A program made the position numbers and the translations under genes. 64,000 nucleotides of DNA, taken from the NCBI RefSeq assembly GCF_003265705.1, contig NW_020312817.1, positions 45,511,113 through 45,575,112 of the forward strand. The letters are read 5' to 3'. The notes below the pieces were generated by a model. The model was not told the DNA's origin. It did no database searches and saw only the letters and a program-made list of their open reading frames with translations. This DNA comes from Callorhinus ursinus. Its lineage: Eukaryota; Chordata; Mammalia; Carnivora; Otariidae. Positions within the stretch are counted from its first letter, which is position 1. Each line of letters starts with the position of its first letter. Positions 10,757 to 21,421 of this stretch are shown piece after piece.

Positions 10757-11098
10757 ACAATACTGGTTCTCAAAAAGTATTGGTTCCAGGATCCTTAACA
10801 CTCTTAAATATTTTTGAGGAGCCCAAAGAGCTTTTGTTTATGCAGACTGTATCTGTTAATATTGGACATATTAGAAATTAAACTGAAAAAAATTTAAATC
10901 ACAACAGTACTCAAGCACACATTCATTACCCATCAGAGTGATGATATCATCACACATTATGCAGATACTGAAAAGGTTCATCATATGCTTGGGAAAGGGG
11001 AATGTAAAAAGAAAATAATTCCTTTATATTATTAAGAAAATATTTTGACCAAGAAAGTTTAGAGGATACCCAGAGGTCCTTGTACCACTCTTGGGAAC
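10757..11098 (+). mobile_element. hAT-Charlie-type DNA transposon relic
   Basis: The left end TACTGGTTCTCAAA and right end TTGGGAACCACTA form approximate terminal inverted repeats like CAGTGGTTCTCAAA. The inside carries GGATCCTTAACACTCTTAAA, GAGCCCAAAGAGCTTTTGTTTATG and ATATTAGAAATTAAACTGA, and near the right end AGAGGTCCTTGTACCACTC. This is the pattern of the non-autonomous Charlie-like family. No clear 8 bp TSD remains. Confidence 0.7.
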
Positions 11099-11124
11099 CA
11101 CTAAACTATAACTACAGAAAGAAA

Positions 11125-11240
11125 CTTGGACTAAGAGTCAAGAGTTCTGGGTTTAGGTCCTCTCTTACACAAACATATAGTTTAATATTTATCTGGGCTT
11201 GAGCCATCTCCTGAAAGTAAGGGAATAGGGGCTAGTTGTG
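11125..11240 (+). repeat. MIR SINE relic (5' half)
   Basis: TTGGACTAAGAGTCAAGAGTTCTGGGTTTAGGTCC resembles the MIR segment (GAGTCAGGAGACCTGGGTTC), followed by a degenerate GGGCTTGAGCCATCTC. Confidence 0.55.
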
Positions 11241-12040
11241 AAGGTGAAACCTCTCCTAGTCTAATTACCTGCTCCTAATCCTATACAGATGAATACCATG
11301 ATGCTCTCAGGTAACTTCCCATGAAGGGATTCTTCTCCAAGTTAGCATTAACCTTTTTGCTCACCATTGAGATGGTTGGCTATAAATGTTGCTGCCATGC
11401 CTAGAAAATCAAGAGATGTGTTTATAGCATGATAATATGTGGATGCCAGGAAGGCAGGCAGCAGAAAGAATCTCAGACAGCATTTTCAAATAAGGTTTCT
11501 TTTACCAGAGGTGTCATGCTAAGGCCCTGTGGTAAGTTCTAACAGAACTGGGTCATGTGACATATGAAGCTAGCTGGGGAGAATTAAGACTTCAAAAAAT
11601 TTATAAATTCCATGGAAGTTCATTAGAATAAAATTCCAGACTGTTTGGTTTTCCCATAGATGTCATAACATCCTCTCTTAGCAACTTCATACTTGGCCTT
11701 CTTGTGCAAGCCCCTGCCTCAATCCATACAAGGCTTTTCTTTGTTACCCCATTTCCTCTGCATCAACAATTATCTGTCTTATGTCCTCAGGCCATATTCA
11801 AAAGCTAAAAGTTAGCCAGTTCAGGAAAATAAATGATCAGGTATTATTGGGATTTAATAATTTAACATATTATATCTCATAGGTATAACTATGGTCTTTA
11901 GTAGACATCATGTTATTATTTATAAAATGGACTCACCTGAATCTATGTCACACTGGAAGCTCTGTGGGAAAGATGGTTTGGGTCACGGGGCTTTCAGCAA
12001 TAGAGATCACACCAACCAGGAGTCTCTGAGTAATGGAATA
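11241..12040. other. Unassigned non-coding sequence
   Basis: No gene or confident repeat was recognised. Confidence 0.5.
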
Positions 12041-12044
12041 GAAA

Positions 12045-12175
12045 GTATATGGAAAATGGGCTCAGTTCCTGACTCTGCCAATAAATAGCTGATTGACCTT
12101 GAACAAACTGTTTAAGCATTCTGAGCTTCTGTTTACTCATCTGTAAAATGAAGTTATTTATAGTTATAAACCTAG
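12045..12175 (+). repeat. MIR SINE relic
   Basis: TTCCTGACTCTGCCAATAAATAGCTG, TTGACCTTGAACAAACTG, GAGCTTCTGTTTACTCATCTG and TAAAATGAAG match the MIR core and CTGTAAAATGGGG box in order. Confidence 0.8.
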
Positions 12176-12782
12176 GTTATTTAGCCTTAAATTTGCTGCT
12201 GCTTTGATTTCATGAAATGAATGCTTTGGTCCTTGGTCTTTAAAGTTTCCTGTTTAGCTGCTCTACCAACCCTACGTGGCGTGTCTTCCTTTTACATGTT
12301 ATTATTCCTTTAAGAGAAATTTTCAACAAAGTGCTTGTTTCTTTCCAGACACAAAGAAACAGCTATTTGAAATAATGTCATACTCAAGGATGGAGTATTT
12401 AATATAGAATCAATAATCTCAAAGATTTTCCTTTAATTAGAAGAAAAGTGTCTTTTGTCCTCATCAACTTTAGTTCTTTCTCTTTCTGAGTAGTAGGACT
12501 CCAAGATAATGAGACCCAATGGAAGGATAAATAAAAAGAGGGTCTTAAACTGACATCAAGAGAAAGGTTAGGATTCAGTATTGTAGCAAAGAAGAACTTG
12601 TATCTGGGCAGGCAATTCTGAGAGGTTTCAAATCTCCTTTTTCCCTTTTAAAGGATATTTTTGCTGCATTATAGAACTCCAATTTTATATTACTTATTTT
12701 TTTTCTGGCTTTCATTATTCAGAAATTAGCTGTCATCATTACTGTTGTTCATTTGAAGATAATGTGTATTTTTCCTCTGGCT

Positions 12783-13435
12783 TTTTTTTTTCTCCTTAGC
12801 TACTCAGAGTATATTGACAAATAAATCTATAAGATACTTAAAGTATACATTATAATTTATTATTTATGTATACATTATAAAAGTATTTCCCTTATCTAAT
12901 TAATTATCACATCCATCACCTCATAAATTTACATATTTACCTTTTTTTTCCCCTGAGAACATTTAGGTTCTATTCTGTTAGCAAATTTCAATTATACAAT
13001 GCAGTGTTACCAACTATGGATCGTCACCATGTTATACATTAGATCCTCAGACCTTATGCATCTTATAGCTGAAAGTTTGTATCCTTTTACCAACCTATCT
13101 TTATTTGGGATTTAATAATCCCCATCCCCTGGCAACCACTTTTCTATTTTATTTCTATGCATTTCCCTTTTTTTTAAGTATTATTATTCCACATATAAGT
13201 GATACCATTCAGTGTTTGTTTTATTCTGTCTGATTTATTTGACTTAGGTCCATCAGTGTTGTCACAAATGGCAGGACTACCTTCTTTCTCATGGCTGAAT
13301 AATATTCTGTTTTATGTACATACCACATCTTGTTTACCCATTCATCCACTGATGAACCCTTAGAGGTTTCCATATCTTGGCTATTGTGAATAATGCTGCA
13401 ATGAACATGGGAGTGCAGTTATCTTTTTGATACCT
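12783..13435 (-). mobile_element. LINE-1 3' end nested in the older L1
   Basis: Reverse-orientation L1 3' sequence. Recognisable blocks are CAACTATGGATCGTCACCATG, TCCCCTGGCAACCAC, CCACATATAAGTGATACCATTCAG, TGGCTGAATAATATTCTG and GGCTATTGTGAATAATGCTGCAATGAAC. The T-rich left edge fits a poly(A) end. A TSD could not be set. Confidence 0.75.
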
Positions 13436-13878
13436 AGTTGCTTTCAAGATTGTGTTTTTGTCTTTGGTATTTAGCAGTTTTGGTATGATGTGGCCAGGTA
13501 TAATTTTTTTAAAAAAATTTTTTATCTTGCTTAGGGTTTGTAAGAATTTTTGAAACTTTGGCTTGATGTTTTACAATTTGAGAGAAATTCTTAGTCATTA
13601 TCTCCTCAAACATTGCTCTTGTGCATTGTCTCTCTTTCTCTTCTGGGGCTTTAATCAGATTTATGTTAGATTATTTCACTTTGTCCCATGTGTCGTTATG
13701 CTCTTTTCTATTTTTTCCAGACACAAATTTTCTCTCTAATTCAGTCTCAGAATTTTCTACTGACCTATCTTCCAATTCACTAAATGTATTTTCAACTGTT
13801 TTTATATGGATCTACTGAGTTCTTATTTTTAGTTATTGTATTCTTCAGTTACAGAATTTCTATTGATTCTTTTAAAAT

Positions 13879-14121
13879 AGATTCTACCTTGTCATCCAAT
13901 TTCTTGAATATTTAATAACAATTATGTTCAAATCTCTGGTATCTTTTATCTAGGATTCCCATGTGTCAGTTCTATTGCTGGTTTTTAACTTCTGGTCTCA
14001 TTTCTTGGTATGCTTGGTGCTATCTTCTGATAAAAGGGATTCACATTTTCCTCTGTCTGTCAGACAACTACAGTAGAGGCTGTTCACTTTAGTCAAGAAA
14101 TTGGATGACAAGGTAGAATCT
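13879..14121. repeat. Perfect 29 bp inverted repeat
   Basis: Arms 13879-13907 and 14093-14121 are exact reverse complements (for example GTCATCCAATTTCTTGA against TCAAGAAATTGGATGAC), with a 185 bp spacer, inside an old and otherwise diverged L1 relic. Confidence 0.97.
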
Positions 14122-14354
14122 TTTTGACTGCATGTATGTTTGTTTTGTTATATTTTATCCAGATTTGGTGCTTTCCTGATTCATCCAAAGTTTTTCTAAT
14201 CTTCTTCCTCCGACTTCCAAGACCTATTATTAACTAATACACTCAAATCTATAGAATATTAATTCTTCTTCAACTTATATATAACTTGTGTCTTTAACCA
14301 GCTTATATTCTTTTCACAATCAGAATAGCATGTGTTTCTTACCTCCAGCACATT

Positions 14355-14480
14355 GCACAATGGTTTTCAAAGTTTAGCGTAAATCAGAATCACCTGGGCA
14401 ATTCATTGGCCCTAATCCCAGAGATTCTGAATAAAATCCTGAGTTGAAACCAAGGAAAGTGCATTTAATAAACACCACAG
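14355..14480 (+). mobile_element. MER5A-like hAT MITE relic
   Basis: ATGGTTTTCAAAGTTTAGCGTAAATCAGAATCACCTGGGC, then CCTAATCCCAGAGATTCTGA and GTGCATTTAATAAACACC, follow the MER5A consensus (terminal GTGGTTCTCAAA, CATCAGAATCACCTGG, CCCAGAGTTTCTGATTC, GCATTTCTAACA). Confidence 0.8.
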
Positions 14481-14865
14481 TCGTTTAAAACCCATGAACT
14501 ATAGAACTTCATGAAATACTGCTCAATACTGTCAATATAAGAGATTTCTAATAAATATTTGTTAAGAGAATACTGACTATGCTCATGATTGAAAAACCCT
14601 TCTGAAATGTTCTTCCCAATCTCATTCCCCATTGAATAATGCAATGCCTTATGTATTACTTACACTTCACCCTTGCCTGCATTCCACCCACTGTGCAATC
14701 AGAATATTCAAAGAAGGCTACCCCATCAATATGCATGATATATCAAAATTGTGGACAAGGTGAGTCATTTAAGAGGTATTTCCATTTTGCATATCATAAC
14801 TTTTATATTAATATTATATTGACATTCAGTAGATCTTTGACAAGTAGTATGACTCTGGAATTACA

Positions 14866-14883
14866 TTTTTTTTTTTTTTTTTT
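14866..14883. repeat. Poly-T tract
   Basis: An uninterrupted run of 18 T. No retroposon body was recognised on its plus-strand right side, so its origin is unknown. Confidence 0.9.
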
Positions 14884-15479
14884 GGTCTACTAAAAGAGCT
14901 ACTAAGCCATACCTCATGGGTAGTGGTAGGGGTATGGGCAGTGACTGCCTTATATTTAACCATGACCAAAGTAAGGAGAGACTGAAGTGGGGTGAGACAT
15001 CAAGAAGTGCAGAGATTCTCCTAAAATAGACCTAGTAAAGATCAGTGTGATCTGGAGAGGATAGGGGCAAATGGAAAGAATTATCAGAGTAATTCATACT
15101 AGAGTATTTTTGCGTCAATTATTTATTTCAATATTTAAATGAAAGTATTTTGGTAGCCTCTGTAATGCAGAGGCTGGTTAACTAACTTCATGCCCCAGTT
15201 ACCTTTAGGTGGAATCACAGACACATAGCCATGGGTTTCAGCTCAGGCCATGGTATTTGAAATGCTGAGAGAATTGGTAAGAGAACTGCATGACTCAAGA
15301 TCCCCTGCGTTGTTGTCTTCACATCTTGGTAGCTCCATGAATCTCCCTGGATCTAGCGGGTAACTCTTCCTTCTCTGTAAAGTAGATTTAAGAGAGTTCT
15401 GTGATGGCTTCTACCCTGTGATTTTGCTCTGTGTGCAGTCTAGAGCCAGGGGCTAAAATCACATAACTGTGTTCTCATA

Positions 15480-15905
15480 ACAACACAGCCACTTCCATAT
15501 TCTGAGCCGTTGACCAGATCATTCACCCATTCTCAGACTCAGTTCCTTCATTTGAAAAATGGATCAATACCTACTATATAGGATGACTATGAAGAATAAA
15601 TGAGATATTTCGCTTAGCATAATACTCTGTAAGTCATGAGAATAAAAGTCACAGCATAAGGAATATAATCAATGGTATTGTAACAGCAATGTATAGGGAC
15701 AGATGGTAGCTACACTTGTGGTGAGCATAGCATAATGTATAAATTTACCAAATTTCATCTATGTTGTACACCTGAAACTAATGTAACATTGTGTGTCAAC
15801 TATACTGAAATAAAAAGAAAGAAAATAAATCAAAAAGAAAGCAATGTATAAAAAAAGAATAAATGAGATAATCCAAGTAAAACAAGAAGTCTAAAAAATG
15901 AAGCA
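15480..15905 (+). repeat. MIR SINE relic split by an L1
   Basis: TTGACCAGATCATTCACCCATTC, TCAGTTCCTTCATTTGAAAAATGG and ACTATGAAGAATAAATGAGATA, continuing after the L1 insert with ATAATCCAAGTAAAAC, equal the MIR 3' half (CCTCAGTTTCCTCATCTGTAAAATGG ... GGATTAAATGAGATAATGCATGTAAA). Confidence 0.75.
15608..15854 (+). mobile_element. LINE-1 3' end inserted in a MIR
   Basis: Contains CAGATGGTAGCTACACTTGTGG, TGAGCATAGCATAATGTATA, TGTACACCTGAAACTAATG and CAACTATACTGAAATAAAAA, the classic end of boreoeutherian/carnivore L1M elements. A perfect 16 bp TSD (AAGAATAAATGAGATA) is at 15592-15607 and 15855-15870. Confidence 0.93.
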
Positions 15906-16158
15906 CTCATTAATAGAATATCTATGAGTCTAGAATATTTATGAGTCCAAAGTGGGTAGTTTTGCATTTTTGTTCATTGGTTCTGCCAATGGACTTCATG
16001 CCCTGTTGCCTTGTGATATTTTATCTCTTTTGAAAGTATCTTGACTATATCCTGAACCAAGCATGCTTTCCTCCTTACCTTGTTTCCCTACTCTATACAC
16101 ACAAGTCCTTAAAGTAGCCACTTTTCCATGTCTAGATCCTAGTTTAAATGGGCTGTGA

Positions 16159-16222
16159 CAAGTACCCTGTCCATAATGATGATCCCATCATCAGGTGGTT
16201 GTCATTATGGACAGGATACTTG
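16159..16222. repeat. Imperfect inverted repeat (fold-back)
   Basis: Arms 16159-16179 and 16202-16222 are reverse complementary at 20 of 21 positions around a 22 bp spacer (core CCTGTCCATAATGA / TCATTATGGACAGG). No transposon family was recognised. Confidence 0.9.
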
Positions 16223-16300
16223 CACACCTTCCCATATATCAGGTATTTACACACATTACACACACTAGCTTATTTAATACTCACCTAAAATAACATAAGA

Positions 16301-16490
16301 GGGGCGCCTGGGTGGCTCAGTCATTAAGTGTTTGCCTTCGGCTGGGGTCCTGATCCCAGGGTCCTGGGATCGAGCCCCACATCGGACTCCCTGCTCTGCG
16401 GGAAGCCTGCTTCTCCCTCTCCCATTCCTGCTGCTTGTGTTCCTTCTCTCGCTGGGTTTCTCTGTCAAATAAATGAATAAAATCTTTTAA
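16301..16490 (+). mobile_element. SINEC, near-canonical copy
   Basis: Head GGGGCGCCTGGGTGGCTCAG with A-box TGGCTCAGTC at 16313-16322. An intact B-box consensus GATCGAGCC lies at 16368-16376. The body TGCTTCTCCCTCTCCCATTC and tail TCTGTCAAATAAATGAATAAAATC follow. The TSD is short and imperfect (ACATAAG at 16293-16299 and 16500-16506). Both pol III boxes match consensus, which is known for tRNA-derived SINEs; activity is not implied. Confidence 0.95.
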
Positions 16491-16499
16491 AAAATATAT

Positions 16500-17440
16500 A
16501 CATAAGGTATTGATATATCTATACAGCTGTATAGCTCTATAGTTATACAGCTGTATAGAGATATCTATAGCTAGATAGCTGAGAAACTGATTCTTAGGTC
16601 ACACAACCTCATGAAAATCACACGGTTTGCAAGAGACTGAGCAAATACCTAGCCTGGTTCTATCTATCAGATAGAAAATTGATCTTTTTTCTTTTTTTCT
16701 TTTTTTTACATTATGCTCAGTCAAGCTTAATCTAGAAAGGTTGAATTTTGAGCCAGGTTTTAAATAGGAATTGATGGGAAGACTAAGAGGAAAAGCTTTC
16801 TTGACAGAAGCATTCTGGGAGTATTTAGAGTTTACTCATAACAACCACATTTGGTAGGATCCTATGGTGTTTCATTATTGCTTCAATGTGCTCTTGTATA
16901 ATTTAAGATGTTATGCCAAACTTTTCTAGAGGGGGAAAAATCATAAAAGTCAAGCTGAGATTTTCACAGTTATTTAGAGATTGTAATATCCCTGAATTTA
17001 AGGCATGGAATGGAAAATGCCAACCATTGGAGCCATAATTGCCACTAGGAAAAAGAAAATCCATTTTTCTTACACGAGCATCAAATATTTCTTGCATTGA
17101 AATAAAAAATAAATCCCAGAAACATCATTCCCTTGCCTTCTGACCTTAATGCCACCCACCGGAGGTAATAAGTGTAGGGACATCTGGGACGCTGCTACTC
17201 AAAGAACTGTGCAGATTGGGTTCTTTTGGCAATTCGCTAGGCAAGGACTGCCCCTTGGGGCAATGCACCTGCTCAAAAACAAGTGGGAGGCAGCTGAGTT
17301 TTGCAAGTAGCATCCCAGGACTGGCAACTTTCAACAAGAAATGAAGAAAGGGTTCATAGACCCACAGGCAAGGGAGGTCATAGACTATGGAGTGCCCAGG
17401 AACCTCACTGGTCTTGGATCTAAGATTCTAATCACATAAA
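16500..17440. other. Unassigned sequence with AT-rich palindromes
   Basis: A short (TATAGC)-like palindromic stretch at 16515-16575 is followed by MIR-like TGAGAAACTGATTCTTAGGTCACAC and then sequence with no recognisable features. Confidence 0.45.
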
Positions 17441-18189
17441 CAGCACATGGTTTTTTTTTTTTTTACATGAATTTATTAATTTATGACTCTTGGGTCATAA
17501 GACACAGAAGCCAGCTCTTGTTAACTTTAACAAAAACACTCACCAGAATGTCAAATTGTAGGTCAAGAATTAAAGGAAGAGCTGAAGAACAAGCTTCAGA
17601 AAAATAAGAAAAAAAAAAAAGAAAGAAATAAGGACAGAATAACAACAGGGTTTTTGGTAGCAAAAAATAATGGTGTATCTCTTCAGACCACTGTTACAGG
17701 GGCTAGGTCAATATTAATACTTTTAATTCCTGTTTCCATAATCCAAATCCTCAAGAGAGTATCCAATTGGCCTAGACTGGGTAATGTGCCTGCAACCTGG
17801 ACCAGGAAGAAAAGGACACCTTGATTAATAGCCCTATCAAGACTGCCCATAGTAGGGAAGTTGTATCTGAGACAGGGAAATTGATAAGCTATTTCTAGAA
17901 GTTGTAAGAATGCAGGGCACATGAAACACTCCACTTGGAATTGCACACTTTTATTCCTGAGGGCAGAACTTAATCAGTTCTTCTAGAGCCCAGGGCAGCC
18001 CACAGAGTTTCTCTGTACACTGGAAACTGCACACTTGAAGCAAAAAAGAAGTTTATTATCTCTCCCTACATAAATCATACTTATGGGTGTTTTATATTTT
18101 TACACTTAAAGATTTTTTCTTTTTAACAATTATGACTATTTATACCCATTTTTTCTCCACTAATATTTCATTAAAAAATTCCTGTCATT
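17441..18189. other. Unassigned sequence with poly-T
   Basis: A poly-T run lies at about 17449-17464. Minus-strand ORFs at 17481-17663 and 17683-17946 show no recognisable domain. Nothing further could be supported. Confidence 0.45.
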
Positions 18190-18470
18190 AATTTTATTCA
18201 AATCCTTAATTTTAATGACTGCTATGCCATTATGGGTTATCATAATTTATCCTATATTCATTTGCAAGAAATTTAAGTTTTTAAAGAAATTTAAACATAC
18301 TATAATGAATAGCCTTATACATAAACCTATGTGCACATTTGCAATTATTTTCCCAGGATATATTTCTAGAATTATCAGGTCTAAATAAGTGAACACTGTT
18401 AGGGTACATATTGCCAAATTTCCCTCCATAAGGGTATTTACCTCCACAGAAGAAAAAGACCCTGCAGGTG
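18190..18470 (-). mobile_element. L1M-like fragment, antisense
   Basis: ATTATGGGTTATCATAATTTATCC ... CCCAGGATATATTTCTAGAATTATCAGGTC ... GGGTACATATTGCCAAATTTCCCTCCATAAGGG resembles antisense 3' L1M (GGATAAATTCCCAGAAGTGG ... CATATTGCCAAATTGCCCTCC). Old and partial. Confidence 0.55.
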
Positions 18471-18659
18471 TGCTTAAAATGAAGGCAGAGGCACGGGGCG
18501 AGTGCCCTGGAGAGTATTTATGGACCATTGCCTGGCTTGGCACAGTGGAAACATTTGGTCTGGTTATAACATACCTATCCCTAGGCACAGGATGAATACT
18601 TAACTCCTAAGGTAGAGTGGATATAGATTTCCAAGTTAATTTGTGTCCCAGGAATACCC

Positions 18660-18875
18660 AACATGAGACACTCTGTGATTAGAGATGTATTTGCAATTGT
18701 TAGCACCAGAACGACTATAAACCAATCTTAATAAAGTATCCACAGCATGTCTAATTATAAGTACTGCAGCATCCTGATAAAATCTTCAAGATAACTAATT
18801 GCAAATGTACCCTTAGGTAATTAAATGAGGTGACTAAATTATCGTATTTCTTTTTCCAGGATTATTTGCATTTGA
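18660..18875. promoter_or_regulatory. Candidate regulatory element (homeodomain/POU motif cluster)
   Basis: A repeat-free stretch with TTGCAATTG (18691-18699), TAATTA (18752-18757), TAATTGCAAAT (18796-18806), TAATTAAAT (18818-18826) and a perfect octamer ATTTGCAT (18864-18871). Such clusters are typical of conserved developmental enhancers but also arise by chance in AT-rich DNA. No direct evidence of function exists in the sequence. Confidence 0.3.
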
Positions 18876-19269
18876 TGTCTTCCTTCACAGATGAAAAGTT
18901 GTGATACAGAATCAAATAAACGAGTGGAAGAGACATAAAATAACTTGTTACGGGGGGGACATAAAATAATTTTTCCTGGGAGGCAAATACGCAGAATATA
19001 TTACTAACTCTCTCCTACTCAAAACCCATAGAAGAAAGCACTAGTCTATCAGGCAATCTTTCCTTCTCAGCCTAAAGGCAGCCTTAGAATCTTTCTCATC
19101 CCCGCAATCCAGGCAGACAACAGTGGTCAAACTGGAGGTGGAACTTTACTTAAAACCTATCTGAATCTCTGATATCAAGCAAATCCTGTCTATAGAATCA
19201 GCAAAAATCTGAGTTTACCTCACTTATCTTAGCACTTCCCATCCCAGCCCGGTGCTCTCATGTAGGTAT

Positions 19270-19450
19270 TAGCTAATGTTGATATAGTAAGCCCTACATT
19301 GCATAATGAGCTATACGTGGGTCGCCCCATTTAATCTTTATGATATTGAGACACTTATTATTCCCGATTTTATGGCTAAAAAACTGAAACTTAGAGAGGT
19401 TAAGTAACTTGCCCTAAATTCCCTGGCTAGTGGCTGTCAACTATGTGAAG
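19270..19450 (+). repeat. MIR SINE relic
   Basis: CCATTTAATCTTTATGATATTGAGACA, TATTATTCCCGATTTTATGGCTAAAAAACTGA, TTAGAGAGGTTAAGTAACTTGCCCTAA and GGCTAGTGGCTG form the MIR 3' half in order. Confidence 0.82.
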
Positions 19451-20579
19451 AGTCTGAGAATGTATTCTACTGGGGATGTTGTACTCAATAAATGTTCCTG
19501 ATCCATTTTATGTGGGACAATGTCTCTATTACATATAAGGTATTTGAAGACGGAGTTTAGTTGCTGTCTTTTTTAGTGTATAGGACTCATCCCAGCAGCA
19601 CACACAAACTCTGAAAATCTATTTGAAAAAGACAATGACAATAATGATGCTTTTATTTTTACACAGATTCTCAGTATTTCTGTAGATAGAGTTTGTAGCT
19701 TCCCTCTTTGCTTTTCAGCATCTTGAATTTGAATGATTATTCCATGAGAAAACATCTTTAAAGTTGTTTGAAAAGGTAATCCCATAGCCTATAAGATCTA
19801 AGCTTTAGGAAGCTTTGGGGGGAATCATCCTTGTTTTTTTCTCCATTAATACCTGTATTCCTGTTTCTCATAGTTCAGTGCCCTTCTTTTTTAATGTAAC
19901 ATCTCTCCTAGGTTTCTGCACCTCAGGGAGATCTTAGGAGGTTTTGGATTTATCTCTTATCTTAGTCTTCCAATAAAAATGAGACCATCCTTTGTGTTTC
20001 GGAAGATAGCTTTGAAAGCAGCTTCAGAAAGCCAGAGATTTTAGATTTACTGAAGGGTGATGGATTTACGTAGCTTCATTTTACCAGCAGCCTTAGTGCC
20101 TGCTGAGCCTGGACCTATTTCTTTGGCTGTAGGCATCTCGATCTCAGGTTGTGTCTTCATTCCTGGCAGTGTTAAGTATGACTTCTCCTTGTATTGCCTC
20201 CTGCCATGCTCTGTGGTGGGCGGGAAGGGTGACTTTTGGATATCAACCGTTCAATATTTTTCCTTGAAAATTTTGCCGTGTGTGTGTGTGTTGTGTGCCT
20301 GTGTGCATGCGTTCATGCTCTGGGCCCTTGACCGTCAGGGAATCTCCTGGGGTGGTCATGGCTCCTGGAGGTAGAGAAAGGAAATGTCCAGAGTTGCTTT
20401 GGGAAGCTTGTCCAAGGACAAATGGCAAAGGGTGGCCAGCAACTGCTCCTTTTGGTTGACCAAGAGTAATGCAGTTTGCTGATTTTTTAGTTTTGTTGTT
20501 TTGAGGCACTTCTGGAAGTTAGTCAGTTCTTCTTTTTGGCCAGGTGATTAAGTCCATACCCAAACCCCTTCCCTTATCA
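19451..20579. other. Unassigned non-coding sequence with (TG)n
   Basis: No gene was recognised. The ORF pair at 20057-20374 (+) and 20243-20509 (-) overlap across the TG microsatellite and lack any domain. Confidence 0.45.
20277..20312. repeat. (TG)n microsatellite, interrupted
   Basis: GTGTGTGTGTGTG, TTGTGTGCC and TGTGTGCATGCG run together as an imperfect TG repeat of about 36 bp. Confidence 0.9.
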
Positions 20580-20905
20580 GGTTCTCACACTTCAGGGCCT
20601 CTATATACCTAATGCCTAATTACCCTGGGGCCAGGTACCAAACAACTAGCAACTGTCCTTATGCCTGGAGTCAGAGAAGTTATTTGTATTAGCCAGTCCA
20701 CAGGGGGCCACAAACCTAATTAACCTCACCTCAACTGTCAGACATAAGCTCTATCCTACAACTCCAGCTTGCTGCTACCCTATTCCTGGAGTGCAAACCC
20801 CCATGTGGCTCTGCCTAGCAGCCTTCTCTCATTTATAACTATAAGCAACAAAAAGCTCTGTCTTCCACCTATTCAAAGTGTTATTATGTTGTGCATCATT
20901 GAAAG
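20580..20905 (+). mobile_element. Candidate solo LTR (unclassified endogenous retroviral)
   Basis: The downstream part has TGTGGCTCTGCCTAGCAGCC, CTCATTTATAACTATAAGCAAC and AAAAGCTCTGTCTTCCACC, the layout of the R-U5 region of gammaretrovirus-like LTRs. The upstream part is C/A-rich as in a U3. No internal viral region or TG...CA boundaries could be set, so this is tentative. Confidence 0.35.
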
Positions 20906-21408
20906 AATCTTTAAATCTTATAGAATAGCAGGGTACTTTTTAAGATGCCCTCATTGTCAGGAATTGACAGCATGGACTCAGCTGGCTTAAACTATAAGGA
21001 AATCTTCTGACTCACATAACAAGAAATTCAAAATAGGTTCAGGTACACACTGATCAAGGCTTGGACACCTCTTCTATATGATTCTGAAAACTTTCCTTTT
21101 AAAAAAATTATTGAGATATAATTGACATTTTACATTATATTAGTTTGGGGAGTACAACATAATGATTTAATATTGTATATATTGTGAAATGATCATCACA
21201 ATATATCTGGTTAACATCTATCACTAAAGTTACAAACATTTTTTTCTTATGATGAGAACTTTCAAGATTTACTCTCTTAGCAACTTTAAATATGGAATAC
21301 AGTATTCTTAACTATAGTTACCATGCTATACATTATATCCCATGGCTTACTTATCTTATAACTGGAAGTTTGTACGTTTTGACCCTGTTTACCCATTTCA
21401 CGCCTCTG

Positions 21409-21421
21409 CCCCCCCCCCCCC
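21409..21421. repeat. Poly-C tract
   Basis: Thirteen consecutive C residues within the antisense L1 3' UTR (a G-tract on the L1 sense strand), corresponding to the G-rich part of the L1 3' UTR. Confidence 0.95.

Larger units (their letters stand above)
12640..14180 (-). mobile_element. Old LINE-1 (L1M/ME-like) antisense, interrupted
   Basis: Blocks at 12640-12782 (CATTATTCAGAAATTAGCTGTCAT, TTGAAGATAATGTGT) and 13436-14070 (TTGGTATTTAGCAGTTTTGGTATGATGTG, CTTGCTTAGGGTTTGTAAG, AGTCATTATCTCCTCAAACATTGC, CTTCTGGGGCTTTAATC) are consecutive parts of the 3' region of an ancient L1 in reverse orientation. The break between them is filled by a second antisense L1. A perfect 29 bp inverted repeat lies in the right part. 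Confidence 0.7.

Noticed and set aside
20243..20509. Overlapping ORFs on both strands near a TG repeat
   Set aside because: Low complexity and no domain; the two frames exclude each other as a conserved coding region.
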